15,034 bases of DNA, taken from assembly GCA_039821645.1 (NCBI GenBank), contig JBCBNU010000058.1, positions 1 to 15,034 of the forward strand. The letters are read 5' to 3'. A model generated the notes under the pieces. That model saw only the letters and a program-made list of their open reading frames with translations. It did no database searches and was not told the DNA's origin. Shown here piece after piece: positions 5,878 through 13,949 of the stretch (position 1 is its first letter; every line of letters starts with the position of its first letter). The stretch is from CALBPI01 sp039821645 (GTDB taxonomy: Bacteria; Pseudomonadota; Gammaproteobacteria; Steroidobacterales; Woeseiaceae). A program made the translations under genes and the position numbers.

Positions 5878-7629
5878 GTGAAAGAAACCATCATCGAGTT
5901 GTTGAGTGCCGCTCGCGACCACATCGCGGAGGCCAGACACGTATCTATTGCCGACTTGCCGGCGGTTGAGCTGAGTCGCACCCGTGACCAGCAACATGGT
6001 GATTTTGCGAGCAACCTCGCACTGCAGCTCGCACGCCCCTTGCGCGACAACCCACGCAAGATCGCCGAAGCTCTGATCGATGCATTGCCCGCGCATAGCG
6101 ATGTCGACAAAGTCGAAATTGCTGGCCCGGGGTTTTTGAACTTCTTCCTGAACGCGAGCCAATCCACCGCAGTGGTAGCCCGGATCATCGAACAGGAAAC
6201 AGACTTCCCGCAACTGACCGCAGCGGCACCGCAACGCTATCTGGTCGAGTATGTTTCGGCGAACCCGACGGGTCCTTTGCACGTTGGACACGGCCGCCAT
6301 GCCGCCTATGGCGCGACCATCGCAAACCTGTTGCGGTGTGCCGGACACGAGGTGCATGAGGAGTACTACGTCAACGATGCCGGTCGGCAGATGGATATTT
6401 TAGCGGTCAGCACGCTCATCCGAGCATTACAGGAATGCGGCAGCGAGATCGCGCTACCGGCTGCCGGTTATCGGGGAAGCTACATCCGGGATATTGCAGC
6501 GGACTGGCTCAAACAGCACGGCGAACCGGGACTCAAGGCGGCTGCCCTGCTCGACTCGGCTCCTGAAGATGGTGACGACGATCGCAAGGAAGCTTACGTT
6601 GATGCCTTAATCGACAATGCAGAACAACATTGGGGCGGGTTCGGCACGCTTCGCACCTTTGCCAAAGACGCGATCCTCGATGATATCCGCGATGATCTGG
6701 CGGAATTTGGCGTCAAGCCGGACGCCTTTTTCTCCGAGGCGAGTCTCACCACCGGCGATGCGCTTGACGTCGCGCTCGATGCATTACGTAAGAACGATGT
6801 CGTTTACGAAAAACAGGGCGCACTGTGGTTTCGTGCGACCGATTTCGACGATGAAAAAGATCGCGTCGTGGTGCGTGACAATGGCAAGTCAACATACTTC
6901 GCCTCCGACATCGCCTATCATCTGAATAAGCGGCGACGCGGTTTCGACGTGCTGCTCGATGTCCTCGGTTCCGACCATCACGGCTACGTCGCGCGGGTAC
7001 GTGCAGGACTGATCGCCATGGGCGAACCTGGTGACAGCCTGGATGTTCAACTCATCCAGTTCGTTAGTCTGTATCGTGGCGGCGAAAAAGTGGCGATGGG
7101 AACGCGCTCGGGCAACTTCGTCACGTTGCGTGACCTGCGCAATGAGGTCGGCAATGACGCAGCACGCCTGTTCTACATCATGCGCAGCCACGACCAGCCA
7201 CTCGATTTCGATCTGGAACTCGCCAAGTCCAACACCAAAGACAATCCGGTTTACTACATCCAGTATGCACATGCGCGAATCGCGAAGATCTTCCGTGAGG
7301 CGGCAGAACAATCGCTGACTTGGGATCGGGATGCTGGTATTGCCGGTTTGCCGGAATTGACGAGCAGCTACGAGATCGCCCTTTTGCAGAGTCTCGATCG
7401 ATTCGCCGACATCATCGTCAGTGCGGCTGACAAACGGGCACCGCATATCCTCGTGAACTATCTTCGCGACCTAGCGGCGGAACTGCACAGCTACTACAAC
7501 AACAGCGACAAAATTCTGGAAGATGAAGCACCGGTGAGGAATCGTCGATTGACGCTGATCGCCGCGGTACGTGTTGTGCTGCGCAATGGGCTCAGCATCC
7601 TTGGCGTCAGTGCTCCGGAGCGGATGTAG
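5878..7629 (+). CDS. argS: Arginyl-tRNA synthetase
   Basis: Class I synthetase that attaches arginine to tRNA-Arg in the cytoplasm. At 583 residues it is of normal length. The N-terminal tRNA D-loop-binding domain (about 1-110) includes DFASNLALQLA and GPGFLNFFL. The ATP-binding signature is ANPTGPLHVGHGR, with HVGH at 135-138. The equivalent of the KMSK loop is MGTRSG at about 407-412, in a family where the lysine is normally absent from this loop. ArgRS proteins commonly read MSTR here, so the Gly is a small deviation. The C-terminal helical anticodon-binding domain follows from NPVYYIQYAHARI. The start is GTG with a good ribosome binding site. The stop lies one base before the SPOR gene, in an order shared with Pseudomonas and relatives. 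Confidence 0.98.
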   Translation: MKETIIELLSAARDHIAEARHVSIADLPAVELSRTRDQQHGDFASNLALQLARPLRDNPRKIAEALIDALPAHSDVDKVEIAGPGFLNFFLNASQSTAVVARIIEQETDFPQLTAAAPQRYLVEYVSANPTGPLHVGHGRHAAYGATIANLLRCAGHEVHEEYYVNDAGRQMDILAVSTLIRALQECGSEIALPAAGYRGSYIRDIAADWLKQHGEPGLKAAALLDSAPEDGDDDRKEAYVDALIDNAEQHWGGFGTLRTFAKDAILDDIRDDLAEFGVKPDAFFSEASLTTGDALDVALDALRKNDVVYEKQGALWFRATDFDDEKDRVVVRDNGKSTYFASDIAYHLNKRRRGFDVLLDVLGSDHHGYVARVRAGLIAMGEPGDSLDVQLIQFVSLYRGGEKVAMGTRSGNFVTLRDLRNEVGNDAARLFYIMRSHDQPLDFDLELAKSNTKDNPVYYIQYAHARIAKIFREAAEQSLTWDRDAGIAGLPELTSSYEIALLQSLDRFADIIVSAADKRAPHILVNYLRDLAAELHSYYNNSDKILEDEAPVRNRRLTLIAAVRVVLRNGLSILGVSAPERM

Positions 7630-7630
7630 C

Positions 7631-8218
7631 ATGGCAAAGCGAAAACGCGCTGGTCGAGCACGGAGCCGCAAGGCAACCGGCGGTCCGCACTGGGGATCGC
7701 TTTTGGCTGGCTTCGGCGCCGGCATCACCATCGCATTGTTCGTCTGGATTTATGGTCTCCCGGAGCTGCGGCGGAGCAACGTATCAGCGCCGAGTACGGC
7801 CACCGCGCAGAACGCGAGCGTGCCGTCTGAACCTGCCGAAGAGCCGCCGGAAGTTGTCGTAAAGCCACTGGAGGTCACCGGCGCCGAGTACGACTTCTAT
7901 GAATTGTTAACCGACGACCAGGTCGATGTACCGGTCACGGAGACGCTCGGACCTCGCAAACCGCTAGGCGAAATTTCGGAGCCCGGTTCCTACATTATTC
8001 AGGCGGGTGCATTCCAAAACCGCGACGACGCCGACAGCATGCGCGCCAGGGTGACGATGCTCAATATGCCGGTGCAAATTCAGATCGCACAGGTGCGGGA
8101 TCAGTGGTTTCATCGGGTCATCATCGGCCCAGTGACCAGCCCTGCGCAGGTGAATGACTACCGCCGACGCCTGGCGGCAGACAACATCGAGCATCAGGTT
8201 CGAAAACGTGCCCAGTAA
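7631..8218 (+). CDS. SPOR-domain inner-membrane protein, FtsN-like
   Basis: A 195-residue bitopic protein probably acting at the division site by binding denuded peptidoglycan. The first 20 residues are strongly basic (KRKRAGRARSRK) and cytoplasmic. One membrane helix lies at about 24-42. A Pro/Glu-rich periplasmic linker carries YDFYELL (87-93), resembling a short motif common in FtsN-like proteins. The SPOR domain covers about 119-193, from GSYIIQAGAF to NIEHQV. The ATG at 7631 is chosen because it gives the usual basic start before the helix and follows GGAG (7617-7620) by ten bases. Longer readings would run into argS. It overlaps the next gene by 11 bases. In Pseudomonas the gene at this place after argS is followed by hslVU; here it is followed by a CapA-type gene. 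Confidence 0.92.
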   Translation: MAKRKRAGRARSRKATGGPHWGSLLAGFGAGITIALFVWIYGLPELRRSNVSAPSTATAQNASVPSEPAEEPPEVVVKPLEVTGAEYDFYELLTDDQVDVPVTETLGPRKPLGEISEPGSYIIQAGAFQNRDDADSMRARVTMLNMPVQIQIAQVRDQWFHRVIIGPVTSPAQVNDYRRRLAADNIEHQVRKRAQ

Positions 8219-9392
8219 CGCGCGTGCGGCCATGGCGTTTGCATTGCTGGTACTCGCCGGGTGCACGACACCGCTGACCGAAACCGATCCTGAGGTTGCC
8301 CATCCCGAAGCCGTGCCGGAGGCAGCCCCCGAACCGCCTCCTGCCGCGCCGGAACCTGAACGAGCGGATCCTCGCACTCTGCGTCTGACCGTCGCTGCGG
8401 TTGGCGACATCATGCTGGGTACTGACTACCCAGAAAATCGACTTCCGGATGACGACGGAGTCAGCTTTCTCAGTGCGGTTACGCCGGTGCTCTCCAAAGC
8501 CGATATCACCTTTGGCAATCTTGAGGGGGTACTGGTCGACGGTGGCGAACCCGGCAAACGCTGTAGCAACACGAGCGCTTGCTACCTGTTCCGTTCACCA
8601 ACGCGCTACGCCGCGCATTTGGCAGCGGCGGGCTTCGATGTTGTGAGCCTTGCCAATAATCATGCACGCGACTTCGGTGAGGAAGGGCGCGACATGACCA
8701 TGGCAACGCTGGATCGCTTCGGCATCCACCATTCCGGCCGTATTGGCGATGTTGCTTCGTGGCAAGTGAACGACCTCAGCGTCGCGATGATTGCTTTTGC
8801 GGTCACCAAAAACTCGTTCAGCATGCTCGATGTTGTCGATGCGGCATTCCGCGTGGCGGATCTTGCGACCACACACGACATTGTCATCGTGAGTTTTCAT
8901 GGCGGCGCAGAAGGGCTCGGCGCGCTTCACATTCCGTTCGCAGAGGAGACCTACTACAACGAGCCACGCGGCGACGTCGTGGTTTTCGCGCGCGCGATGG
9001 TCGACTCCGGCGCTGATCTGGTCTTGGGTCACGGCCCCCATGTTGTGCGAGCTATGGAGCGCTACAAGGAACGGCTCATCGCTTACAGTCTCGGCAATTT
9101 TGCGACCTACTATGGCATTAGCGTCGCCGGACTGAAGGGGGTCGCGCCGATCCTCATCGCAACCATTGATGGCACCGGCGCCTTTATTGAGGGCGAGCTG
9201 ATTGCCACGCATCAAATTCGGCCCGCTGGACCGACGCCTGATCCAGGACTCCGCGCCATCCGCGAAGTGCGTCGGCTGTCCATCGGTGATTTCGGCACCC
9301 CCGGCATCACCGTCTCCGAGGAAGGTGCTTTGTCTGCAATCGAGCGCAGCGAAATTCGAACGGCCGTTCAGCCACCCGACGCTCGCGACTGA
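8208..9392 (+). CDS. CapA-family (PGA_cap) lipoprotein with metallophosphatase-like fold
   Basis: A 394-residue protein of the family named after the CapA capsule protein, whose members carry a calcineurin-like phosphoesterase fold. A lipoprotein signal peptide ends in the lipobox LAGC (Cys19), and the next residue is Thr, so outer-membrane sorting is expected. A Pro/Glu-rich linker (about 28-55) follows. The domain from about 58 shows VGDIML (Asp67), FGNLEG (Asn104), LANNH (150-152), SFHGG (His231), GHGPHV (275 and 278) and YSLGNF (293-298), which are the expected metal-site motifs. GTG at 8208 is chosen because it gives a signal peptide with an N-terminal Arg. The ATG at 8232 would leave a short, uncharged one. 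The substrate is unknown; a role in envelope or polyglutamate-like polymers is only family inference. It ends overlapping the ACT gene tail to tail. Confidence 0.9.
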   Translation: MPSNARAAMAFALLVLAGCTTPLTETDPEVAHPEAVPEAAPEPPPAAPEPERADPRTLRLTVAAVGDIMLGTDYPENRLPDDDGVSFLSAVTPVLSKADITFGNLEGVLVDGGEPGKRCSNTSACYLFRSPTRYAAHLAAAGFDVVSLANNHARDFGEEGRDMTMATLDRFGIHHSGRIGDVASWQVNDLSVAMIAFAVTKNSFSMLDVVDAAFRVADLATTHDIVIVSFHGGAEGLGALHIPFAEETYYNEPRGDVVVFARAMVDSGADLVLGHGPHVVRAMERYKERLIAYSLGNFATYYGISVAGLKGVAPILIATIDGTGAFIEGELIATHQIRPAGPTPDPGLRAIREVRRLSIGDFGTPGITVSEEGALSAIERSEIRTAVQPPDARD

Positions 9393-9778
9393 TCTCTCAC
9401 TTGAACGAGCGCGCCAAGTGCTGCGTCACGCCTGTCCCATGGGACAAACACATGGTCATGATAGTAGCCGGCAACGACGTTGGCGGGGATGTTGTCAGCG
9501 CGAAGCGCCTCGGCAACGACAGCGGTCAGACCCACTGCCTCCAAACTGGAGTGAACACGCAACGTGATTCGGGCATAAGGGGCTGAAGACTCGACGACCT
9601 CTTCTGCGAGCGATGCCGGTAGCACCAACGTTGTGGCTTCGGATTCCTCGCAGACCATAAATGCGCTCGCTCGCAACTCAGCGGACGGATGGTTGAGTGC
9701 CGCGAAGACGAACGGCGTCGGCGCGAGCTCGGGAGCCATCTCGCACAAGAGGCTCGAAAGATTGGTTTCACCGACCAC
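9368..9778 (-). CDS. Small ACT-domain protein
   Basis: A 136-residue cytoplasmic protein of an ACT-domain family I recall as formerly DUF2241. The N-terminal half has SSLLCEMAPELAP and TTLVLPASLAEEV. The C-terminal half has the conserved run ITLRVHSSLEAVGLTAVV, then NIPANVVAGYYHDHVFVPWDR. ACT domains bind small ligands, often amino acids, and control enzymes, but no ligand is known for this group. The start is GTG at 9778 with GAGG only three bases away, and an adjoining CTG is possible. It follows ntrX by five bases, so it belongs to the rsmB-ntrYX unit. That invites the inference that it senses a nitrogen-related metabolite, though this is untested. It overlaps the CapA gene by 25 bases at the 3' end. 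Confidence 0.84.
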   Translation of the reverse strand: MVGETNLSSLLCEMAPELAPTPFVFAALNHPSAELRASAFMVCEESEATTLVLPASLAEEVVESSAPYARITLRVHSSLEAVGLTAVVAEALRADNIPANVVAGYYHDHVFVPWDRRDAALGALVQVRDQSRASGG

Positions 9779-9783
9779 CAGCC

Positions 9784-11142
9784 TCAGTCGTCGCTATTCC
9801 CGGCCTGGCGAAAGTCGACGCCCAGCGAGCGCAGCTTGCGATACAGATGGGTACGCTCCATGCCGACCCGCTTGGAGAGCTGACCCACCTTGCCGTCACA
9901 TAAAATCAACTGCTGAGTGAGGTAAGCGCGTTCGAATTGCTCACGCGCCTCTCGCAGAGGGAGCGCTAACAAGTCCTGCTTCACCAACGGTTCAACCGGC
10001 GTCTGTGCCACCGCGAGCTCAGATTCGATTTCCTGCAACGATACCTCTTCATCACCACCTGCCAACAGACAGCGCTGCACCATGTTGCGAAGCGATGCGA
10101 GATTGCCAGGCCATGGGTAGTTGCGTAGCCGATTCTGAGCCGCGATGCCGAAGCGCCTGAATTCCAATCCCTTCTGATCGACCAGCGTATCGACGTAATA
10201 ACGCAGCAAATCCGGTACGTCCTGGGAGTACTCTCGCAAGGCGGGTACCTTCAAGCCCAATACATTGATTGCAGACAGTAAGTCTCTGCGCAGGCCGTCG
10301 TCAGCCGCCACACGCTCGTAGTCAGCTTGTACCGAAGCAACTACGCGCGCTTCAAACGCGGTCGCCTGACTCGAGCCGACCGGTGTGAAACTCCCCTGCT
10401 GCAGCGTGGCGGCAAGCAACTTCTGCACCTTCAGATCAAGATCACTCAGCTCCGAGATGAACAGCGTGCCGCCACCCGCACGAGCAAGCAGCCCGCTTTT
10501 GGTGTCGCCGAACAGTTGCACTTCTGCATTCTCTGCACTTACGGCGCCGGCAGACACGCTGACGAACGGCGCATCCGACCCCGCGCCTTTCTCATGCAGA
10601 TAGCGAGCGATAGCCTCTCTTCCACTCCCCGGCTCTCCGGCGATCAGAACGTTGGCATCATGCTGTGCGATCTGCGTCGCGCGCTCACGTAGCTGTCGGA
10701 CCAGCGGACTGCGGCCCACCGGCTCGACAATGCTCATCAGCGGCGAAGGATGTTCGGTGTTTGGTCGGCGTTGGCCCTGCGACAGCCCGCGCTCCACAGT
10801 GCGCAGGAGTTTGGCGAGCGACAGCGGTTTCTCGATGAAATCCACGGCGCCAAGTCTTGTCGCCTCAACCGCGGTATCGACCGTGCCGTGCCCCGACATC
10901 ATCACCACAGGACACAACCCACCGCCTTCCGAGGACCACTCGCGCAGCAGTGTGATCCCATCGGTATCAGGCATCCAGATATCGAGTAACACGAGGTGCG
11001 GGTCCACCGATTCGCGAGCCACTCGCGCCTCTGCCGCGTCAGCCGCAACCGTCACGGCATAGCCCTCCTCGGAAAGGATTTCCTGGATCAGGGTTCGAAT
11101 ATCCGCTTCATCATCAACAACGAGAATTCTCGATGCGCTCAT
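9784..11142 (-). CDS. ntrX: NtrX-type response regulator with degenerate AAA+ domain
   Basis: A 452-residue partner of the NtrY kinase. The receiver domain (about 4-120) is intact: Asp10/Asp11, phospho-acceptor Asp54 in LLLDIWMPD, Ser83 and Lys105. The central AAA+ domain (about 140-370) is degenerate. Walker A reads GEPGSGREA with Arg175 in place of Lys. The GAFTGA loop that contacts sigma-54 is absent, FGDTKSG running almost directly into GGGTLF. Walker B reads LFISEL with Ser for the usual Asp, and RRDLLSAINV lacks one expected arginine. The Fis-type helix-turn-helix at the C-terminus (VGQLSKRVGMERTHLYRKL, from about 419) looks functional. It therefore probably binds DNA without activating sigma-54. 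The start ATG overlaps the ntrY stop (ATGA). Confidence 0.9.
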   Translation of the reverse strand: MSASRILVVDDEADIRTLIQEILSEEGYAVTVAADAAEARVARESVDPHLVLLDIWMPDTDGITLLREWSSEGGGLCPVVMMSGHGTVDTAVEATRLGAVDFIEKPLSLAKLLRTVERGLSQGQRRPNTEHPSPLMSIVEPVGRSPLVRQLRERATQIAQHDANVLIAGEPGSGREAIARYLHEKGAGSDAPFVSVSAGAVSAENAEVQLFGDTKSGLLARAGGGTLFISELSDLDLKVQKLLAATLQQGSFTPVGSSQATAFEARVVASVQADYERVAADDGLRRDLLSAINVLGLKVPALREYSQDVPDLLRYYVDTLVDQKGLEFRRFGIAAQNRLRNYPWPGNLASLRNMVQRCLLAGGDEEVSLQEIESELAVAQTPVEPLVKQDLLALPLREAREQFERAYLTQQLILCDGKVGQLSKRVGMERTHLYRKLRSLGVDFRQAGNSDD

Positions 11143-13367
11143 GAGTGCACCCTCCGTGACTCTGATCTTCGAGGCGTGCGCGTCAGCATGGCTTCACGCG
11201 CTGTCTCGTTTAATGGCAGAACGATACTGATCTCTGCCCCACCCTCGAGCCGATTGCCCGCGCTAATCGTACCAGCATGCTCTTCCACCAGCTTGCGTAC
11301 GATCGCAAGCCCAAGGCCAGTCCCTTTCGGTTTGGAGGTCACGTAAGGGTCGAAAACCTGGTGAACGCTCGTTGTCTGGAAGCCCGGGCCGTCATCGGTG
11401 ACCCGAATCTCGACCATTGGTTGACCGAACCGCTCGATGCTGCCGAGTCGCACCTCAATGGTGCCGGTTTGCCGACCAGCAAGTGCTTCGACCGCATTGC
11501 GCAGCAAGTTGTGCAGCATCTGCCGGACACGACCATTGTCCGCTTCGATCGGCGGCAAGTCCGGATTACTCGAAAGCGAGATATGCAGGTGCGGTGCCTC
11601 CGCGCGGTAAAGCTCCTCGAGCTCAGCGGCCAAGCGCTGCAAACTGAAGCGGGAAATCTGCAAATCGGGCGTGCGCGCGTAATCGGAAAACGCGTTAACC
11701 ATCTCTTTCATCGCCTCGACCTGCTGGACGATCGTGTGGGTTGCTCTATCCAGCATCTGCGAATCCTCAACCGGCAGCTGCTCGAGATATTTCCGGCGCA
11801 AACGCTCTGCTGACAACTGAATCGGCGTTAGCGGATTCTTGATCTCGTGTGCAAGGCGGCGAGCCACCTCGCCCCAGGCGGCGTAGCGTTGTGCCTCCAG
11901 CAACGTCGTGATGTCGTCGAACACGATGACGAAGCCGGCAAGCGCCATGCTGTCGGTCGTAAGTTCCGTACACGCACAGGTCAACACGCGACGACCAGTA
12001 GGCTCACGCAACATGATTTGCTCACGCCACTCGGTCTCTCCCGAAGCAAAATGCGCACTAGCGATATCGTAGAGCTGACCCAATAGCAGTTCGCCCTCCG
12101 CGACGTCCGCCAAACGCTCACCTCGGCGCTGATCGATATCCACCCCAAGGATATCGGCGGCGGCAGCATTGGCCGTGCGCACCTCGAGCTCCGGGGTAAG
12201 CGCAATAACACCGGTCGACAGACGCGCAAGAATGGTTTCGAGGTTGGCACGCTCGGTTTCCACCGCACCTCGGATACGCTGCGCCTCATCACGAGCAACA
12301 CGCAGGCGGCGCGTCATATCGTTGAACGAGCTGACCAGCACACCGATCTCATCGCGCGGTGGGGGCGCCAGCTCCGTTTCCAGATTACCCTTGGCAACTG
12401 CTTCGGTACCCGCCACCAGTTGCTGAATCGGTGCGACCAGACGCCTTGAAAAAAAGAACGCCCCATAAATCGCGGCTAACGCCGACACCAGCAACACGAC
12501 GGTCAGCGAAAGTGTAAATGTGCTCTTTAGCGGTGTTCGGAGCAAAACAAGTCGCCGATAGTCGGCGTAGGACTGGCGAACGTTTGAGACGATTCCGGAC
12601 AAGCGCTGCGTCACCGGGTACACGGCCTGGAGAATACGCATGTCCGAGCCCGTTTCGCCGATCAGCGGCACCGCCGTTCGCACCTCATACTGGTCGTCTT
12701 CAAGGAGATCCAAACTGAAATAGGGTCGAGACGCGCGAACAGTCATCAGCACCTCATCGGTCGGCAACAACGGTACGCTGCTGACCGAGCGCTCCGAACT
12801 CAACGCGAGGATGCGGCTGTTGCCCGAGAAGATGACCAGCTCCAAAGCACCGGATACCTCGCGCTCCTCGGCGAGCACTTGCAACCAGCGAGAACTCGGC
12901 TGTCGTTCGACGCGTCGCGCAATCGCCTGCGTTCGACGCAGGCCATTTCGCATCTGTACATCCATTGCGGCACGACTGAGCTCCAGTGCATCGTCAAGTC
13001 CCTGTTCCACTTGCACACTGAACCAGCTATCAATCCCGCGATTAATGAACTGCAGCGAAAAGTAGTAAACGACAGACAGCGGCAACAATGCGAGCCCGAT
13101 AAACGCTGCCACCATACGACTCTTCAATCGTGCACCAGGCACCTGGCGGCGAAGGTCCCGGATCAATCGGATGATGTTGCCCAACAAAAGACCCGACATG
13201 ATGGCAATGCCGACACCATTGATCACGAGCGTGAGCTGTGACAGGCGGTCGAGCTCAGCAGAATTGTTGGAAGTCTTGGCCAGCAACACCAGTGCACTGA
13301 GCGCGAGTACCAGTCCCACCGCAGCAGCGACGGTGTAGAACAGGTGGCTCAGCGATCGAGTAACCAT
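11139..13367 (-). CDS. ntrY: NtrY-type membrane sensor histidine kinase
   Basis: A 742-residue kinase that should phosphorylate NtrX. Membrane helices lie at about 9-31, 47-69, 86-106 and 284-306, with a periplasmic sensor region of about 175 residues between the last two. A HAMP linker follows (about 307-360), then a PAS domain (about 372-490, NLETILARLSTGVIAL to FDDIT). The H-box is RRLAHEIKNPLTP (His507). The ATP-binding part has the N-box NLLRNAVEAL (Asn624), DDGPGF (658-663) and KGTGLGLAI (681-689). All catalytic motifs are intact, in contrast to its partner's ATPase domain. ATG at 13367 is preferred to an upstream TTG because it gives the family's usual N-terminus and has AGG about six bases upstream. 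It overlaps the DUF4390 gene by 19 bases and ntrX by four. Confidence 0.93.
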   Translation of the reverse strand: MVTRSLSHLFYTVAAAVGLVLALSALVLLAKTSNNSAELDRLSQLTLVINGVGIAIMSGLLLGNIIRLIRDLRRQVPGARLKSRMVAAFIGLALLPLSVVYYFSLQFINRGIDSWFSVQVEQGLDDALELSRAAMDVQMRNGLRRTQAIARRVERQPSSRWLQVLAEEREVSGALELVIFSGNSRILALSSERSVSSVPLLPTDEVLMTVRASRPYFSLDLLEDDQYEVRTAVPLIGETGSDMRILQAVYPVTQRLSGIVSNVRQSYADYRRLVLLRTPLKSTFTLSLTVVLLVSALAAIYGAFFFSRRLVAPIQQLVAGTEAVAKGNLETELAPPPRDEIGVLVSSFNDMTRRLRVARDEAQRIRGAVETERANLETILARLSTGVIALTPELEVRTANAAAADILGVDIDQRRGERLADVAEGELLLGQLYDIASAHFASGETEWREQIMLREPTGRRVLTCACTELTTDSMALAGFVIVFDDITTLLEAQRYAAWGEVARRLAHEIKNPLTPIQLSAERLRRKYLEQLPVEDSQMLDRATHTIVQQVEAMKEMVNAFSDYARTPDLQISRFSLQRLAAELEELYRAEAPHLHISLSSNPDLPPIEADNGRVRQMLHNLLRNAVEALAGRQTGTIEVRLGSIERFGQPMVEIRVTDDGPGFQTTSVHQVFDPYVTSKPKGTGLGLAIVRKLVEEHAGTISAGNRLEGGAEISIVLPLNETAREAMLTRTPRRSESRRVHS

Positions 13368-13912
13368 GTGACCTGGTTGCTGTTCACGCGCCAATCGTTG
13401 CGCCAAAACAGCAGGTAGCGCAACGAAACCGGATACTCGGAGATGCTCACCCCCGCACGCATGGCGACACGATAGCGACCGTCGGGCTCGAGTAGCGTTG
13501 CATCAATGAGCGGCAAATTATCGACACGTCCCAGCGCATTCAGTGCGCCAAAGATGGTCGCGTACGATCTTCTTTGACCGGTATTGAGGTTGCGTAAAGA
13601 GTAACGCTCACTGACAGAATCGAAGCGCAGCTCGTGCTGAACCCGCACGGTGTCGATCTTGCCGTCAAGCCACCAGCGGCGAACACGATCGATTTCGAAC
13701 TCCATAACGAACTCGAGCGCTATGCCGCCGGCGAGCGCCTCATCGATGCGATCAGACAGTTGGTACTGCAGGCGCGCATCGGCGAGATGAACGCCATCAA
13801 CAAGCTCGGAGTCCGCTGATCGAATCTCGACGCTTCCTCCATCAGCATGAGCGACCGCGGAGCCAAACCCCGTGACGATGCAAATGCAGATTGTGGTCAC
13901 AAGGCGCTTCAT
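13349..13912 (-). CDS. DUF4390 secreted protein
   Basis: A 187-residue protein of unknown function that in many proteobacteria lies between rsmB and ntrY, as it does here. A Sec signal peptide is visible: Lys2 and Arg3, the hydrophobic stretch LVTTICICIVTGFGSAVA, and a likely cut after AHA (residues 21-23). The mature part is probably beta-rich and carries ALAGGIALEFVMEFEI, RVQHELRFDSVSERY, the LNTGQRRSY segment and, near the end, SLRYLLFWRNDWR, all typical of the family. ATG at 13912 is preferred because GGA lies nine bases upstream and Lys-Arg follow at once. An ATG three codons earlier (13921) is possible. Its constant pairing with the NtrY sensor hints at a periplasmic role linked to signalling, but this is inference. 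Confidence 0.88.
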   Translation of the reverse strand: MKRLVTTICICIVTGFGSAVAHADGGSVEIRSADSELVDGVHLADARLQYQLSDRIDEALAGGIALEFVMEFEIDRVRRWWLDGKIDTVRVQHELRFDSVSERYSLRNLNTGQRRSYATIFGALNALGRVDNLPLIDATLLEPDGRYRVAMRAGVSISEYPVSLRYLLFWRNDWRVNSNQVTWLLDR

Positions 13913-13949
13913 GTCAGACATTCCGACCGCGGTTCGAGTTCGTGTGAAT

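Noticed and set aside
7571..7630. Longer N-terminus for the SPOR protein
   Set aside because: It would overlap argS by about 60 bases and put Cys/Ser-rich residues before the basic start typical of these proteins. The ATG at 7631 fits better.
8595..9215. 206-codon minus-strand frame inside the CapA gene
   Set aside because: Fully antisense to a gene with all family motifs; the translation is low in recognisable structure.
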